The notes: generated by a model not told the origin, from the sequence alone. A stretch of 64,000 nt of DNA from Marinobacter zhanjiangensis (GCF_014651935.1 NZ_BMXV01000008.1:124001-188000); one strand, 5' to 3'. Shown: positions 1 to 12,100, counted from the first letter of the stretch. Made by a program: numbers and translations.

Positions 1-63
1 CTTCATTGACCTTCGTTCTGGTGATAAATTGTGGCGACCATTTCACGGGATAACGATAATTCG

Positions 64-789
64 ATGACGGACATTGAGCAGCTTCAGAGCGAATTGGAGG
101 GCAAGAGCCCGAGGGCCATCCTCAAGGCCGCCCTGGCCCACTATGACGAGATTGCGATTTCCTTCAGCGGCGCGGAAGATGTGGCCCTGATCGAAATGGC
201 CCACAAGCTCACTGACCGGCTGCGGGTGTTTTCCCTGGATACCGGGCGCCTGCACCCGGAGACCTATGAGTTCTTCGAGCGGGTGCGCAAGCATTACGGC
301 ATCGACATCGAATTCCAGTTCCCCGACGCGGCGTCAGTCCAGGCCCTGGTGACTGAAAAAGGCATGTTCAGCTTCTACGAGGACGGTCACGGCGAATGCT
401 GCGGTATTCGCAAGGTGGAACCCCTGCGCCGCAAGCTGAACACCCTCGACGCCTGGGTCACCGGCCAGCGCAAGGACCAGAGCCCCGGCACCCGCAATGA
501 CGTGCCGGCGGTGCAGCTTGACGACGCCTTTGAGGGTCGCAACGGCGAACTGGTGAAGTTCAATCCGCTGGCCAACTGGTCGTCAAAAGACGTGTGGGAC
601 TACATCCGTATTTCCGAAGCTCCCTACAACCGGCTGCACGAACGGGGCTTTGTGAGCATCGGCTGCGAGCCCTGCACCCGCCCGGTACTGCCCGGCCAGC
701 ACGAGCGCGAGGGCCGCTGGTGGTGGGAGGAAGCCACACAGAAGGAGTGCGGGCTTCACGCCGGCAACCTGATTGCCAGCGACGTCTGA
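64..789 (+). CDS. cysH: Assimilatory adenylyl-sulfate (APS) reductase, iron-sulfur type
   Basis: Reduces activated sulfate (APS) to sulfite with thioredoxin, in the cytoplasmic cysteine pathway. The SFSGAED nucleotide-binding loop, the [11 protein letters not shown] block and the C-terminal ECGLHAG motif with the redox cysteine (C229) are all present. The paired cysteines C112-C113 and the CEPC motif (C201, C204) are the four ligands of the [4Fe-4S] cluster that marks APS-using enzymes, as opposed to the PAPS-using type of E. coli. At 241 residues it has the family length. I prefer the ATG at 64, since the N-terminus then matches pseudomonad CysH as I recall it; an in-frame GTG at 31 would add 11 residues. 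Neither start has a strong ribosome site. It converges with cysB, the usual arrangement in pseudomonads. Confidence 0.95.
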   Translation: MTDIEQLQSELEGKSPRAILKAALAHYDEIAISFSGAEDVALIEMAHKLTDRLRVFSLDTGRLHPETYEFFERVRKHYGIDIEFQFPDAASVQALVTEKGMFSFYEDGHGECCGIRKVEPLRRKLNTLDAWVTGQRKDQSPGTRNDVPAVQLDDAFEGRNGELVKFNPLANWSSKDVWDYIRISEAPYNRLHERGFVSIGCEPCTRPVLPGQHEREGRWWWEEATQKECGLHAGNLIASDV

Positions 790-795
790 GGAATA

Positions 796-816
796 CCCCG
801 GCGCCCCCTGCCGGGG
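796..816. terminator. Hairpin between convergent cysH and cysB
   Basis: CCCCGGC (796-802) pairs with GCCGGGG (810-816) across a 7-nt loop. It lies between the two stop codons. No T-run follows on either strand, so it is at best a weak or factor-assisted bidirectional terminator. Confidence 0.4.
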
Positions 817-849
817 GCACCATCTGTGCGCGAAGAACAGCTGTCTCAC

Positions 850-1935
<1,086 letters not shown>

Positions 1936-2051
1936 TTATCGAATAGAGAGTGTCAGATAGTCAGTGTAGTTCAAAATAGCGGTATACAAGTCGCTTTTCA
2001 TGAACCAACGGTATAACAACAGCACACCATCAGAGAGCAGACCTCAATGGG

Positions 2052-4223
2052 CTACTGAATGATCCGCCGGAACGGTGGCAGCGCATCCAGCAACAGCTGC
2101 CCATAGCGCCGGCTGACAATGCGACGGTCAAGGATGGACACCCGGCCGGTATCGGATTCCGTACGCAACAGGCGGCCCACCGCCTGCACCAGCTTGATGG
2201 AAGCATCCGGTACGGTGATTTCCATGAACGGGTTGCCGCCACGGCTGGTCACCCACTCCGCCAGACTGGCCTCGATGGGGTCGTCCGGCACCGAGAAAGG
2301 TAACCGGGTGATCACCACATGATCCAGGTAACGCCCGGGCAGATCGATGCCCTCGGCGAAACTGGCGACACCAAACAGCACCGAAGGCTTGCCGGCATCC
2401 ACCCGCTCGCAGTGACGGCGCAGTACCTCGCCCTTGGCCATGTCGTCCTGGGTAGTGATCAGCCCCGGGTAATCCGGAGCCAGCCGGTCCCGGACGGCAT
2501 TCATCTGCCGGCGGGAGGTAAACAGCACCAGCGTCGCCTTCTCGGTGGCCCAGCGCTCCGGCAGGCACCGCACCAGGGCGGTGGTGAAGCCTTCGGTATC
2601 CGTGGGCAGGGCCTCCATGGGTGGCACCTCCACCGTCGCCATGTCGGCATAGCGAAAGGAACTGGGTACCACCAGGTAGCGACTGTCCGCCGGCAGGCCG
2701 GCACGGGAACGGAGCCGGTCAAAACGCCCCAGGGCCGTCAGCGTGGCACTGGTCAGCACGGCACCATGGGCCCGGGCCCAGAGCCGGGAAAACAGCAGGT
2801 TGTCCGCCAGCACGGGGCTGCTGAAGAGTGTCACCTCCTCGGCATGATCCCATCGCTGTCGTACGGCCCAGCGGGCCGGTGGTGGGGTCCGTGCCGCAGG
2901 CCAGTCACCGTCTGCCCCGTCGTTCGCTGGCGCGGGTGCATCACACCAGGCCGCCCACAGCCGCGCCTGGTCCTCCGCCCGGGCGTGGAAACTGCCAATC
3001 ACCGGGTACCAGGCCTCGGCGGTTTCCCGGTCCAGCTCGTGATCCTTGCGCTCGTCAAATCCTTTCTGCAGTTCGTCGGCCACGGTCCCCAGGTGGCGAA
3101 CCAGCGAGGCGGTGGCCGCCCGGGTTTCCGTGGCCAGCGTCAGCATGGCTTCCGGCAGATTGCCTTCCGGGTAACGCCACTGGGCACTACGACGCTCCTC
3201 GGAGAATTCCCAGTGAATGCTGTCGAGCACATGGTCGTGTACCCGGGTCAGGCAATCATCCAGAACCCGCGATGCCTCGGATACCTTTTCGACGGTGCGA
3301 CCGGCCACGGTGGTTGGTGGTAGCCAGGGCTGGATCTTGGCCAGGGCCTGGGCAAGCTGCTTCAGCCACTGGCGGGTACTGTTCAGCGGTACCGAAGCGG
3401 CAAAGTGGTTGAGGGCCTTGTCGGGCAGATGGTGAGCCTCGTCGAACACATACAGGGCGTTCTCCGGCTCGGGCAGGATGGCGCCACCGCCCAGAGCCAG
3501 GTCCGCCAGCACCAGGTCGTGGTTGGCGACAACCACATCGGCGGTTTCCAACCCCTTGCGCGCGTCGAAGAAGGCGCAGTTGTCGAAATAGGCACAATGG
3601 CGGTTGGTACACTGACGATGATCGGTGGTGACCTGCCGCCAGATATCGTCGGGGATGGTGGTCGGCCAGTGGTCCCGGTCGCCGTCCCACTTGCGGGAGG
3701 CGTACTGGCCGAGCATCTCCTCGAAAAACTCCCGGGTGCCCGGCTCCTGGTTACGGCCCTCATCCAGCAGGAACAGGGGCATGGTGTCACTGTCACCGTG
3801 ACCCTCGTCCTGAAGCCGCGTCTCAAGGCGCGACATGCACAGGTAACGCCCCCGGCCCTTGGCCAGGGTCCAGTCGAACGCCAGGCTGGTGTGTTTTTTA
3901 AGGTCCGGCAGGTCCTTGGAGATGATCTGGTCCTGCAGCGCCACGGTGGCGGTGGAAATCACCAGGGTCTTGCCCAGGGCCCGGGCCACCGGAATGGCGG
4001 ATATAAGATACCCCAGAGTCTTGCCGGTACCGGTGCCTGCCTCGACCACACAGGTTGCCGGTGGCGAGGTACGCTGGCCGTCATTCTCGGTGATATCCCC
4101 CATATAGCGGGCGATTTCGGCGATCATCAGGCGCTGGCCATAGCGAGCACGGATGCCCTTGCCGGCGAGCACATCGCGGTAGGCTTGCTGGATCTCGGTT
4201 TTGACGCTGTCGCTCAGGGGCAT
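2052..4223 (-). CDS. dinG: ATP-dependent DNA helicase DinG (XPD/Rad3 family)
   Basis: Superfamily 2, 5'-3' helicase of the iron-sulfur XPD group, which unwinds R-loops, D-loops and forked DNA during repair. Walker A is EAGTGTGKT (61-69) and the DEAH box is at 261-264. Four cysteines between them (C129, C205, C210, C216) are placed as the [4Fe-4S] ligands of this family. QAVGRLLRTESDTG near the C-terminus is motif VI. The length of 723 residues is normal. Its ATG shares one base with the gspB stop (TAATG), so it is translationally coupled to the gspA-gspB pair. I see no LexA box directly upstream because the upstream DNA is coding. Confidence 0.93.
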   Translation of the reverse strand: MPLSDSVKTEIQQAYRDVLAGKGIRARYGQRLMIAEIARYMGDITENDGQRTSPPATCVVEAGTGTGKTLGYLISAIPVARALGKTLVISTATVALQDQIISKDLPDLKKHTSLAFDWTLAKGRGRYLCMSRLETRLQDEGHGDSDTMPLFLLDEGRNQEPGTREFFEEMLGQYASRKWDGDRDHWPTTIPDDIWRQVTTDHRQCTNRHCAYFDNCAFFDARKGLETADVVVANHDLVLADLALGGGAILPEPENALYVFDEAHHLPDKALNHFAASVPLNSTRQWLKQLAQALAKIQPWLPPTTVAGRTVEKVSEASRVLDDCLTRVHDHVLDSIHWEFSEERRSAQWRYPEGNLPEAMLTLATETRAATASLVRHLGTVADELQKGFDERKDHELDRETAEAWYPVIGSFHARAEDQARLWAAWCDAPAPANDGADGDWPAARTPPPARWAVRQRWDHAEEVTLFSSPVLADNLLFSRLWARAHGAVLTSATLTALGRFDRLRSRAGLPADSRYLVVPSSFRYADMATVEVPPMEALPTDTEGFTTALVRCLPERWATEKATLVLFTSRRQMNAVRDRLAPDYPGLITTQDDMAKGEVLRRHCERVDAGKPSVLFGVASFAEGIDLPGRYLDHVVITRLPFSVPDDPIEASLAEWVTSRGGNPFMEITVPDASIKLVQAVGRLLRTESDTGRVSILDRRIVSRRYGQLLLDALPPFRRIIQ

Positions 4224-4963
4224 TAGCGGGGGCTTCTCCAGTCACGGACGACGCCGACACGGAATCGCTGGCCGTCCATACTCAGCTCCACGCCTTCTTC
4301 GGTAATTCGCTCCACCCGCAGAGGTCCAAAGGAGTCCCCCACCCGCAGATAGTGGTTATTGATCATGACGCTGCGCGCCCCTGGTTGCGATGAATAGACA
4401 TGACTGTTGAACACCAGGTCCGGCACCTTGCGCTGAAACGACATGGGCAGCTCCACCAGATGGGGCACCCGGCCCTGCCAGGGTTCAGCCGTGTAGTTGC
4501 CAGCCCCGTCGCCGGAGGGCCGGCGGGCATTGGGCACAATCACTGTGGGGGCCTCCTCCATGGTATCCAGTACCACGGCACCCTGACTCTCCAGCTCCCC
4601 GGTAGCAGCGGTCATCCCGGCTCCTTCCGGCGCCGGGTCTTCAGTACGCGCGATTTCACCGCTGCCGGTCGCTGCCTGCTCCGTCCCTGCCTGCGCAGGC
4701 GGGGCAGCGGAGGGGCCGGCCTCCTGTTGCGCCTGAGCGGACCCGGACAGTGTACGGTCGTCCCACCAGAGACCCGCGCCGGGCCAGAACAACGCCGCCA
4801 GCACCGCAGCATTCAGGGTCAGTGCGATGGCAACCCAGACCGCGGCGGGAATACCCCGCTTACGCTTGCCGTGGACCATACGCATCTGCTGGCCAAGGTG
4901 GGGCACCCGTCCCTGGTTTCGCTCGGATTCCGACTTCTTCAGTGCTTCCAGGATGTACGACAT
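4223..4963 (-). CDS. gspB: General secretion pathway protein B-like, GspB
   Basis: Inner-membrane protein that, with GspA/ExeA, helps the type II secretin assemble through the peptidoglycan in Aeromonas and Vibrio. The start MSYILEALKKSESER is the family signature, and 246 residues is typical. I chose the ATG at 4963 because it follows the gspA stop by 7 nt; an upstream in-frame start would overlap gspA by about 90 bases. A short cytoplasmic part is followed by one membrane helix (about 39-60), a Pro/Ala/Glu-rich periplasmic linker and the C-terminal GspB domain (about 166-246, with VELPMSF and VGDSFGPLRVE). No other gsp gene is in the window, so the pair is separate from any main type II cluster. 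Confidence 0.85.
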   Translation of the reverse strand: MSYILEALKKSESERNQGRVPHLGQQMRMVHGKRKRGIPAAVWVAIALTLNAAVLAALFWPGAGLWWDDRTLSGSAQAQQEAGPSAAPPAQAGTEQAATGSGEIARTEDPAPEGAGMTAATGELESQGAVVLDTMEEAPTVIVPNARRPSGDGAGNYTAEPWQGRVPHLVELPMSFQRKVPDLVFNSHVYSSQPGARSVMINNHYLRVGDSFGPLRVERITEEGVELSMDGQRFRVGVVRDWRSPR

Positions 4964-4970
4964 GGCGATG

Positions 4971-6776
4971 TTACCCCGACCTCGGCTGAACCATCTGCCC
5001 CGGTCCGGCGGGTGCGATGATGGTTGTCCTGCCGGGTACCAGACGGGGCACGCCGGCATCAAGATCGTTACTCATCTGGATCAGAGTCATGGCGCCGACC
5101 ACGCCGTCCTGTTCCAGCCCCTTCACCTTCTGGTACCAGCGTATCTGTTCATCGCGGATCAAGCGACTGACCCGCTCGATTTCATCACTGTCGTCCGCAT
5201 GCAGCCCCACCAGTTGCATCATGCGGGAACTGAGCCATACGCCCTCACGGTTCTGTCTCGGTAACTCCGAAGGGTCGCCGTTCCACGCCATGTAGGGCGG
5301 CACCTGCCAGAGCACCGAGAAATCGCCGTACCAGTAGTCTTCCAGATCACTGAAGGAAACCTCCAGCGTTCCCTCTGCTGTTCTCAGCGTGGCCACATCC
5401 CCTTCCAGACGTGACAGCGTCACATGGGCCCGTTCCCCTTGTGGCCCCTTCAGGGTCAGCACCGCCGGGCGGTTGATGTCTTCCATGCTGCGACGGCTGC
5501 CCTGGCGATGCAGGCAGCGAAGGCCTGTCGCATCGGCATAATCGCACGCGAGTGGATAGTCGGAACGATCCCAGTCATACCCCCAAAGGCGGAACAGGCT
5601 GTCATAGGCCTGCGCGGTGGTCAGCCCGTGTGCCTTGAAATCAAAGGGCACCAGCGACTGACTATCGGCCCGGGACGCCCCCGGCTCGTCCGATCGTTCC
5701 ACAGTACCGGTAAGCGCGGCATCTCCGTCGTCACCGGTGCCCTCATGGTCAACGGCAGCGGTGGCCTGACCGGCACTGGTGCCCTCTTCGACGGCGTCAG
5801 CCTCTGCCGTGGGGTCAGTGGCTGTTTCTGCCGCCGGCACGCCAACCAATCGGGAGGGCTCCCGGCGACTGTCCAAGTAGGCCCAGCCCACCACGGTTAC
5901 GGCCACCAGCACCGCAATCGCAGTGGCCAGGCGCAATACCCGCGAGGCATCCGAATGGCGCTGGCTCCGGGACCTGCCCCCCACTTCCTTCGATGCAGCC
6001 CGGATGTGGCGAGACTCGATCTGCTGAACACCTTCGCTGTAGGCACCCAGCAAGGCCCGGTCGCTGATCAGGTTGATCAGTCGCGGAACACCCTGGCTTT
6101 TGCTGTACAGCAAGCGGATGGCGGCCGGAGTAAACAGCTCTACCTTGACCCCGGCCACGCCAAGCCGGTAATGGACATACGCAGGGAGTTCATCCTTTTC
6201 CAGGGCGTCCAGATGGTAGCGGGCCGTCACCCGCTGATCGAGCTGGCGGAGTTCGGGACGGCCAAGGATTTCCTTGAGTTCTGGCTGGCCCAGCAGCACG
6301 ATCTGCAGCAGCTTTTTCTCGGCGGTTTCCAGATTGGTGAGCAGCCTCAGCTGTTCCAGGACTTCCGCGGACAGGTTCTGGGCCTCGTCGATGATCAGCA
6401 CCTGATGGCGCCCCCGGGCATGGGCTTCCAGCAAATGCCGATTGATACGATCGATCAGTTGTTTGATGGTGGCATCGTCCGGATAGGCAATGCCCAGCTC
6501 ATCGCAGACCGAAGCCAATAGCTCCCGGGCGGACAGGCGCGGATTCAGGATCAGCGCGATGTCCACATGCTCCGGCACGTTTTCGATGAAACAGCGACTG
6601 ATCGTGGTCTTGCCGGTGCCCACTTCCCCGGTAATCACAATGAAACCGCCCTGCCCCTGCACACCATACATCAGGTGGGCAAGCGCTTCCTTGTGGCGTT
6701 CACTGAGGTACAGGTAACGGGGGTCCGGCGCGATGGAGAACGGCGGTTCCCGAAACCCGAAGAAGTCGTAGTACAT
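4971..6776 (-). CDS. gspA: GspA/ExeA-like AAA ATPase with peptidoglycan-binding domain
   Basis: Membrane ATPase proposed to modify or open peptidoglycan for secretin assembly. The start MYYDFFGFREPPFSIAPDP is diagnostic of ExeA-type ATPases. Walker A is GEVGTGKT (50-57) and Walker B LIIDEAQNL has Asp-Glu at 130-131. One membrane helix lies at about 280-301. The periplasmic part has an acidic low-complexity linker, a middle domain, and a C-terminal PG_binding_1-type helical repeat (about 530-585, including VKGLEQDGVVGAMTLIQM). At 601 residues it is slightly longer than Aeromonas ExeA as I recall it. First gene of the gspA-gspB-dinG operon. Confidence 0.88.
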   Translation of the reverse strand: MYYDFFGFREPPFSIAPDPRYLYLSERHKEALAHLMYGVQGQGGFIVITGEVGTGKTTISRCFIENVPEHVDIALILNPRLSARELLASVCDELGIAYPDDATIKQLIDRINRHLLEAHARGRHQVLIIDEAQNLSAEVLEQLRLLTNLETAEKKLLQIVLLGQPELKEILGRPELRQLDQRVTARYHLDALEKDELPAYVHYRLGVAGVKVELFTPAAIRLLYSKSQGVPRLINLISDRALLGAYSEGVQQIESRHIRAASKEVGGRSRSQRHSDASRVLRLATAIAVLVAVTVVGWAYLDSRREPSRLVGVPAAETATDPTAEADAVEEGTSAGQATAAVDHEGTGDDGDAALTGTVERSDEPGASRADSQSLVPFDFKAHGLTTAQAYDSLFRLWGYDWDRSDYPLACDYADATGLRCLHRQGSRRSMEDINRPAVLTLKGPQGERAHVTLSRLEGDVATLRTAEGTLEVSFSDLEDYWYGDFSVLWQVPPYMAWNGDPSELPRQNREGVWLSSRMMQLVGLHADDSDEIERVSRLIRDEQIRWYQKVKGLEQDGVVGAMTLIQMSNDLDAGVPRLVPGRTTIIAPAGPGQMVQPRSG

Positions 6777-6806
6777 GCAATTCCAGTCAGCTGACGGCTG
6801 GTGATT

Positions 6807-6837
6807 CCGGGCCTTTCCCTTTCAGTTGAAGGCCCGG
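6807..6837. terminator. Hairpin between mlaA and gspA
   Basis: CCGGGCCTT (6807-6815) pairs perfectly with AAGGCCCGG (6829-6837). On the plus strand it is followed by a short T-run (6839-6842), but both flanking genes are on the minus strand, where no T-run follows. It probably ends mlaA transcription poorly, or blocks antisense transcription entering from the gspA side. Confidence 0.45.
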
Positions 6838-6952
6838 GTTTTGTTGCTGGCTATGATACCGCCCGCAGCCGACAACTGTCACCACCGCGCGCCGAAGGGT
6901 TGCTCCTGATGGGACCTGTCACCGGTTCGCCCTGGCAGCACTCAGTGCCGGT

Positions 6953-7756
6953 TCAGAAATCATCCAGCATCAGCTCTTCGTCGTCACCCCCGGTAAACGG
7001 ATCCGAGCCTGGGGCACCATCATTGATCAGGTATTCACGCCGCTGCAGGTAGGCGTTACGGACAAAGGTATAGCTGTCACCCGAAATGAAAGCTTCCGCC
7101 GACAGCAGGTCGGCCCGGGTGTCCACGATGAACAGCCCCAGCAGGTACCACTTCTCCGGGCTTTCCATATAGTCCTGGACCGAGGGAAACACCAGGCTGT
7201 CCGTCAGTGTTCCGGTAAAGTCGCGGGGGGTGGATGGCCCCAGCAACGGCAGTACCAGGTAGGGTCCGGAACCGACACCCCAGTACCCCAGGGTCTGGCC
7301 GAAGTCTTCCTGCCGCTCCGGCAGGTCGAAGGCCGTTGCCACATCGAACAGACCACCAATGCCGAACACGGTGTTGTAGGTAAAACGCCCCGCCGCCACC
7401 ACGGCATGCTCTCCCTTGAGCTGGAGCACACTGTTGATGAAGTTGTTCACCTCGCCGAGGTTATCGAAGAAGTTGGTTACCCCCCGGTCGGCGAAATCCG
7501 GCATTACCCACTGATAGCCTTCGGCAACCGGACGGAGCACCCAGTCATCGATGGCCTCATTGAAGGCATAGACCTCCCGGTTCCATGGTTCCCAGGGATC
7601 GACCACATCCTCTTCAGGAGCGTCGGAGGACACCGCCCTGACATTGTCACCGGAGGCGGACCCGGCCTCGCGGTCATCAGGGGAAGAAGCGCAACCGGCA
7701 AGCGCCAGCGCACCGAACGTCAGCATTGTCAGCGTTCGGGAAAATTCACGAAACAT
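6953..7756 (-). CDS. mlaA: MlaA (VacJ) outer-membrane lipoprotein
   Basis: Outer-membrane component of the Mla pathway, which removes misplaced phospholipids from the outer leaflet and hands them to periplasmic MlaC. A lipoprotein signal ends in the lipobox LAGC with C22 as the acylated residue. The acidic linker leads into the hallmark DPWEPWNREVYAFNEAIDDW, and the central GPYLVLPLLGPSTPRD block is also typical of MlaA. At 267 residues it is normal, with an acidic C-terminal tail (DDEELMLDDF). The mlaFEDCB genes are not in this window. Confidence 0.93.
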   Translation of the reverse strand: MFREFSRTLTMLTFGALALAGCASSPDDREAGSASGDNVRAVSSDAPEEDVVDPWEPWNREVYAFNEAIDDWVLRPVAEGYQWVMPDFADRGVTNFFDNLGEVNNFINSVLQLKGEHAVVAAGRFTYNTVFGIGGLFDVATAFDLPERQEDFGQTLGYWGVGSGPYLVLPLLGPSTPRDFTGTLTDSLVFPSVQDYMESPEKWYLLGLFIVDTRADLLSAEAFISGDSYTFVRNAYLQRREYLINDGAPGSDPFTGGDDEELMLDDF

Positions 7757-7817
7757 GGTTATTCCTGGTTAGCTGTCTTCGTCGGGTTGTCATGCCGGTT
7801 GCTGCGTGGCACTGCGC

Positions 7818-8942
7818 TCAGCGTTTGCGTACCACGACGCTGCCAATGGAGTAGCCGGCGCCGAAGGAGCAGATCACGCCCAGATCGTCAGCAACAAAGT
7901 CATCCTTGTTCAGATGGTAGGCGATGATCGAGCCGGCGGAACTGGTGTTGGCGTATTCGTCCAGAATCACTGGTGCCTCGTCCGTTGTTGCTTCACGACC
8001 CAATACGCGCTTCGAGATCAGCTGGTTCATGTTGAGGTTTGCCTGGTGAAGCCACATACGGCGCAGGTCGTCCGCGCTCAGGGACAGGCTCTCCAGGTGG
8101 CCGACAATAAGCTCTGCCACCATCGGCGACACTTCCTTGAAGACCTTGCGACCCTGCTGCACGAACAGTTTGTCGGGTTTGCCGATGCCGGACTCGTCGC
8201 CCCGGTTCAGGAAGCCGAAGTTATTGCGGATGTTGTTGGAGAATTTGGTCTTCAGGCGAGTGCCAAGAATCTCGAAGCCCTGCCCGGCCGCGACCTGGTC
8301 GTCACGCTCCACCAGCACAGCGGTGCAGGCGTCACCAAAAATGAAATGACTGTCACGGTCACGGAAGTTCAGGTGGCCGGAGCAAATTTCCGGACTCACC
8401 ACCAGCACGGCATTGGCGGTGCCATTCTCGACCGCATTCGCCGCCGCCTGGATACCAAACGTGGCGGAACTGCAGGCCACGTTCATGTCGTAGGCAAAGC
8501 CGTCAATGCCCAGCGCTTCCTGCACCTCGATGGCGATGGCCGGATAGGCCCGCTGCAGGTTGGAACAGGCGACGATCACCGCATCCACATCGCCGGTGGT
8601 GCGACCGGCCTGGCTCAGAGCCTCCCGAGCCGCCGCCACAGACATCTCACACTGGATGGAAAACTCGTCATTACTACGGTCAGGCAGGCGCGGACACAGG
8701 CGCTCAGGGTCCAGGATGCCGTCCTTGTCCATGACGTGACGGCTCCGGATGCCGGATGCCTTCTCGATAAACTCAACGGAAGAAGGCTGCAGGGCTTCAA
8801 CCTCACCATTGGCGATTTCCGTCGCATGGCGCTCGTTGAACAGCTCAACGTATCGGTTGAAAGAGGCGACCAGCTCTTCATTGGTGATGGATGCGGGCGG
8901 CGTGTAAAGCCCGGTACCGGTGATAATGGCGGTGATGCTCAC
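7818..8942 (-). CDS. Beta-ketoacyl-ACP synthase III family protein (FabH-like)
   Basis: Condensing enzyme of the thiolase fold. The catalytic triad is C157 (NVACSSATFG), H299 (WLHQANLNMNQ) and N332 (DEYANTSSAGS). At 374 residues it is longer than housekeeping FabH (about 317) and resembles the pseudomonad KASIII paralogues that draw medium-chain acyl-CoA from beta-oxidation into fatty-acid synthesis. A role in salvaging acyl groups is therefore plausible, but substrate choice cannot be read from the sequence. A separate essential fabH may exist elsewhere. It is likely transcribed from the 200-bp gap shared with the end of hrpA. Confidence 0.85.
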   Translation of the reverse strand: MSITAIITGTGLYTPPASITNEELVASFNRYVELFNERHATEIANGEVEALQPSSVEFIEKASGIRSRHVMDKDGILDPERLCPRLPDRSNDEFSIQCEMSVAAAREALSQAGRTTGDVDAVIVACSNLQRAYPAIAIEVQEALGIDGFAYDMNVACSSATFGIQAAANAVENGTANAVLVVSPEICSGHLNFRDRDSHFIFGDACTAVLVERDDQVAAGQGFEILGTRLKTKFSNNIRNNFGFLNRGDESGIGKPDKLFVQQGRKVFKEVSPMVAELIVGHLESLSLSADDLRRMWLHQANLNMNQLISKRVLGREATTDEAPVILDEYANTSSAGSIIAYHLNKDDFVADDLGVICSFGAGYSIGSVVVRKR

Positions 8943-9142
8943 AAATGACCCCGACTTTTCTGGAAATTATTGTGGTCTTCTACACGGATGGGCCCGATGC
9001 GCGTTGGCAGTTCGCATCATTGTTACCCATTAACTCACTGTGAATAATATCACAAAGATAGACCAGTGCCCTTCCGCCAGGCCGAATGTACATTTTTTTA
9101 CAAGGGCACCCTATGGCGAAGACTTCGTGGCCGGCCGAGGCG

Positions 9143-12100
9143 TCAGTGTACCTGCGACCATTGCCGGTCAAGGCGCTTTACCGACACCGGCATGACAGTC
9201 CCAAGCTGCTGGGCGAAGAAGGACACCCGGAATTCCTCCAGCATCCACCGATAGAGGCTGAGCTCCGGGTCCAGCACGCCCTGGCGGCGATGCTGTTCAG
9301 CCTTTTGCTGGTAGCGGCTCCACAAGGGCTCGATGGTGTGCAGAAATTCCCGTTCCCGGCCCATTTCACGGGGCATCTTCTCGAGGCGGATATCCGCCGC
9401 CTCGAAGTAGCGGGGGAAGCAGGCCAGCCATTGTGGCGGTGTTGCGATCAAAAACCCGGGGTAGACCAGCTGCTCCATCTGGAACTTCAGGTCCGCCATG
9501 CTGTTGGCCAGGGCCAGGTCTATCTTGCCCTTGAGCTGTTTCATGATCCGGTGATAGCCCTGCATCACCTGGTACAGCTGCTGGTCCGCTTCCTCCAGGG
9601 CCGGCAGAAAATCTCCCCGGCCGGCATCGTACACCCGCTCAAGCTCAGCCGCGCTTCGGGGCAGGTTGCCGGACGGCTGGTCAGGCCCGCCCAGGAAGTG
9701 ATTCGCCGCGCCAGCCAGCAGGAAATCGTCCAGCAGCACCCGGGCCTGGCCCACGGGGGCAAACATCAGCGCGGAATCCCGGAAATACCGGAGCCGGCCA
9801 TCGATTCGCTCCAGGGTATTACCCAGCCGGTTCAGAATCAGCCGGGCCACTGCGCGGCGATGGGCAGCGGCCGCTGTCAGCGAGTCCAGGAAGCGGGTCT
9901 CCCGGACCTGATCGCCGAGATCTTCCAGCGCCGGGTAAACGGTCACCTGCATGCCACCACGGTCGGTATGCACCGACGGCGACAGGGTACCGAACTGCCA
10001 GTCAGCGCCCTGACGTGCAGGGGCACCGCCCTCTTCCTTGTCGATCTGGCTGAGAGCTTCCTCGGCCTGTTTTTCCAGTTTCTTCTGCAGTTCGTCCGGA
10101 TCACGACCCTGGGCCATGACCTTGCCGCCCTCCCCCAGGACCTTGAGGTTCATCCGCAGATGCCGGGGCAAATCATCCCGTGGCCAGTCTTCCGGGGCAA
10201 TGCGCACACCGGTCATGCGTCGTAGCTGGTTGGCCAGCACCTCGGTGAGCGGTTCGTTGGACGGGCTCATGTTTTCCAGTGCCGCATCCACGAAATCCGG
10301 CACCGGCACGAAATTGCGCCGCACCGCCTTGGGCAGCCCTTTCACCAGTGCAATGCACTTTTCCCGAACCAGGCCCGGCACCAGCCATTCCAGACGATGG
10401 CCGGGCAACTGCTTGAGGGCCATCAATGGCACCTGGATGGTGACACCGTCTTCATCGCCGGTGGGCTCGAACTGGTAGCTCAGGGGGTATTTTGCACCTT
10501 CCCATTCCAGCTCGTCCGGATACTGCTGCAGCTCGTCGTAGTCCAGGTCCCGCTGCAGGATGTCTTTCTCTGTCAGCTCCATGGCCTTGAGGTCTTCCGC
10601 CGACAGCGACTTCCACCAGCTCTCGAAATGCCGGCCGCTGACAATGTCCGCCGGCAGGCGCTGGTCATAGAAGGCCACTAGCTGTTCGTCATCCACCAAC
10701 AGGTCACGGCGGCGGGTCTTGTTCTCCAGGTTTTCGACCGTGTCCAGAAGCTCCCGGTTGCGGGCAATGAACGGTGCCTTTGTGCGATAGTCGCCTTCCA
10801 CCAGGGCCCGCCGGATAAAGAGCTGGCGGGATTCCACCGGGTCGATCTTCGCGTAGGGCACGCGGCGCTGGCTGACCACGTCCAGGCCGTACAGGCTGAC
10901 CCGCTCGAACGCCATCACCTGGGCGCGTTTCTGTTCCCAGTGAGGCTCGGAGTAGTGGCGCTTGACCACGTGTTCCGCCAGCGGCTCCACCCACTCCGGC
11001 TCGATCTTCGCGACCACGCGTGCAAACACGCGGCTGGTTTCCACGATCTCCGCTGCCATGATCCATTTGGGCGACGTTTTGGCCACTTTCGAACCGGGAA
11101 AGATGAACACCTTGCGGTTGCGGGTGGCCAGATACTCCTTCTTCTCGATCTTTGTCGCCACCTGCCCCAGCAGCCCCGACAGGACGGCCTTGTGCACCGA
11201 CTCGTAACTGGCGGCATTGCGATTGAGGGTAAACTTCTGCTCCCGGCACAGCAGGGTCAGCTGGCGATGGATATCACGCCATTCCCGCATGCGCATCCAT
11301 GACAGAAACTGCTTCTTGCAGTATCGGCTGAGCTGATTGTTGGACAGTTCCTGACGCTGCTCCTCGAAATGATTCCACAGGTTCAGCAGGGTGACGAAGT
11401 CGGACTCCTTGTCGGTCCACTGGCTGTGGGCCTGATCCGCCGCCTGTTGCTTGTCCTGGGGGCGCTCTCTCGGATCCTGAACGGTCAGGCCGGCAATCAC
11501 CACCAACAGCTCAGCCAGGCTGCCCAGTTCACTGGCCGCCACCAGCATGCGCGCCAGCCGCGGATCCAGTGGCAGCCGGGCCATGGTACGGCCGAGACCG
11601 GTGATTTTACGTTTGCCGGAGACCGCGCCCAGTTCCTCCAGCAGCTTGTAGCCGTCGTTGATCTGACGATTGTCCGGGGGTTCCAGGAACGGGAACTGAC
11701 GGATATCGCCCAGCCCGAGGGTGACCATCTGCAGGATGACCGACGCCAGGTTGGTGCGCAGAATCTCCGGATCGGTAAACTCGTCTCGTGTGACAAAGTC
11801 CTGCTCGTCGTACAGCCGGAAGCAGATGCCAGGCGCCACCCGGCCACAGCGGCCCGCCCGCTGGTTGGCGCTGGCCTGGGAGATGGCCTCCACCGGCAGG
11901 CGCTGAATCTTGGAGCGCACGGAGTAGCGGCTGATGCGGGCCACGCCGGTGTCGATCACATAGCGGATGCCCGGCACCGTGAGCGAGGTTTCCGCCACAT
12001 TGGTGGCCAGCACGATGCGTCGGCCCCGGTGGGACTGGAACACCCGGTTCTGTTCCTTGTTGCTGAGCCGCGAATACAATGGCAGCACCTCGGTATGCCT

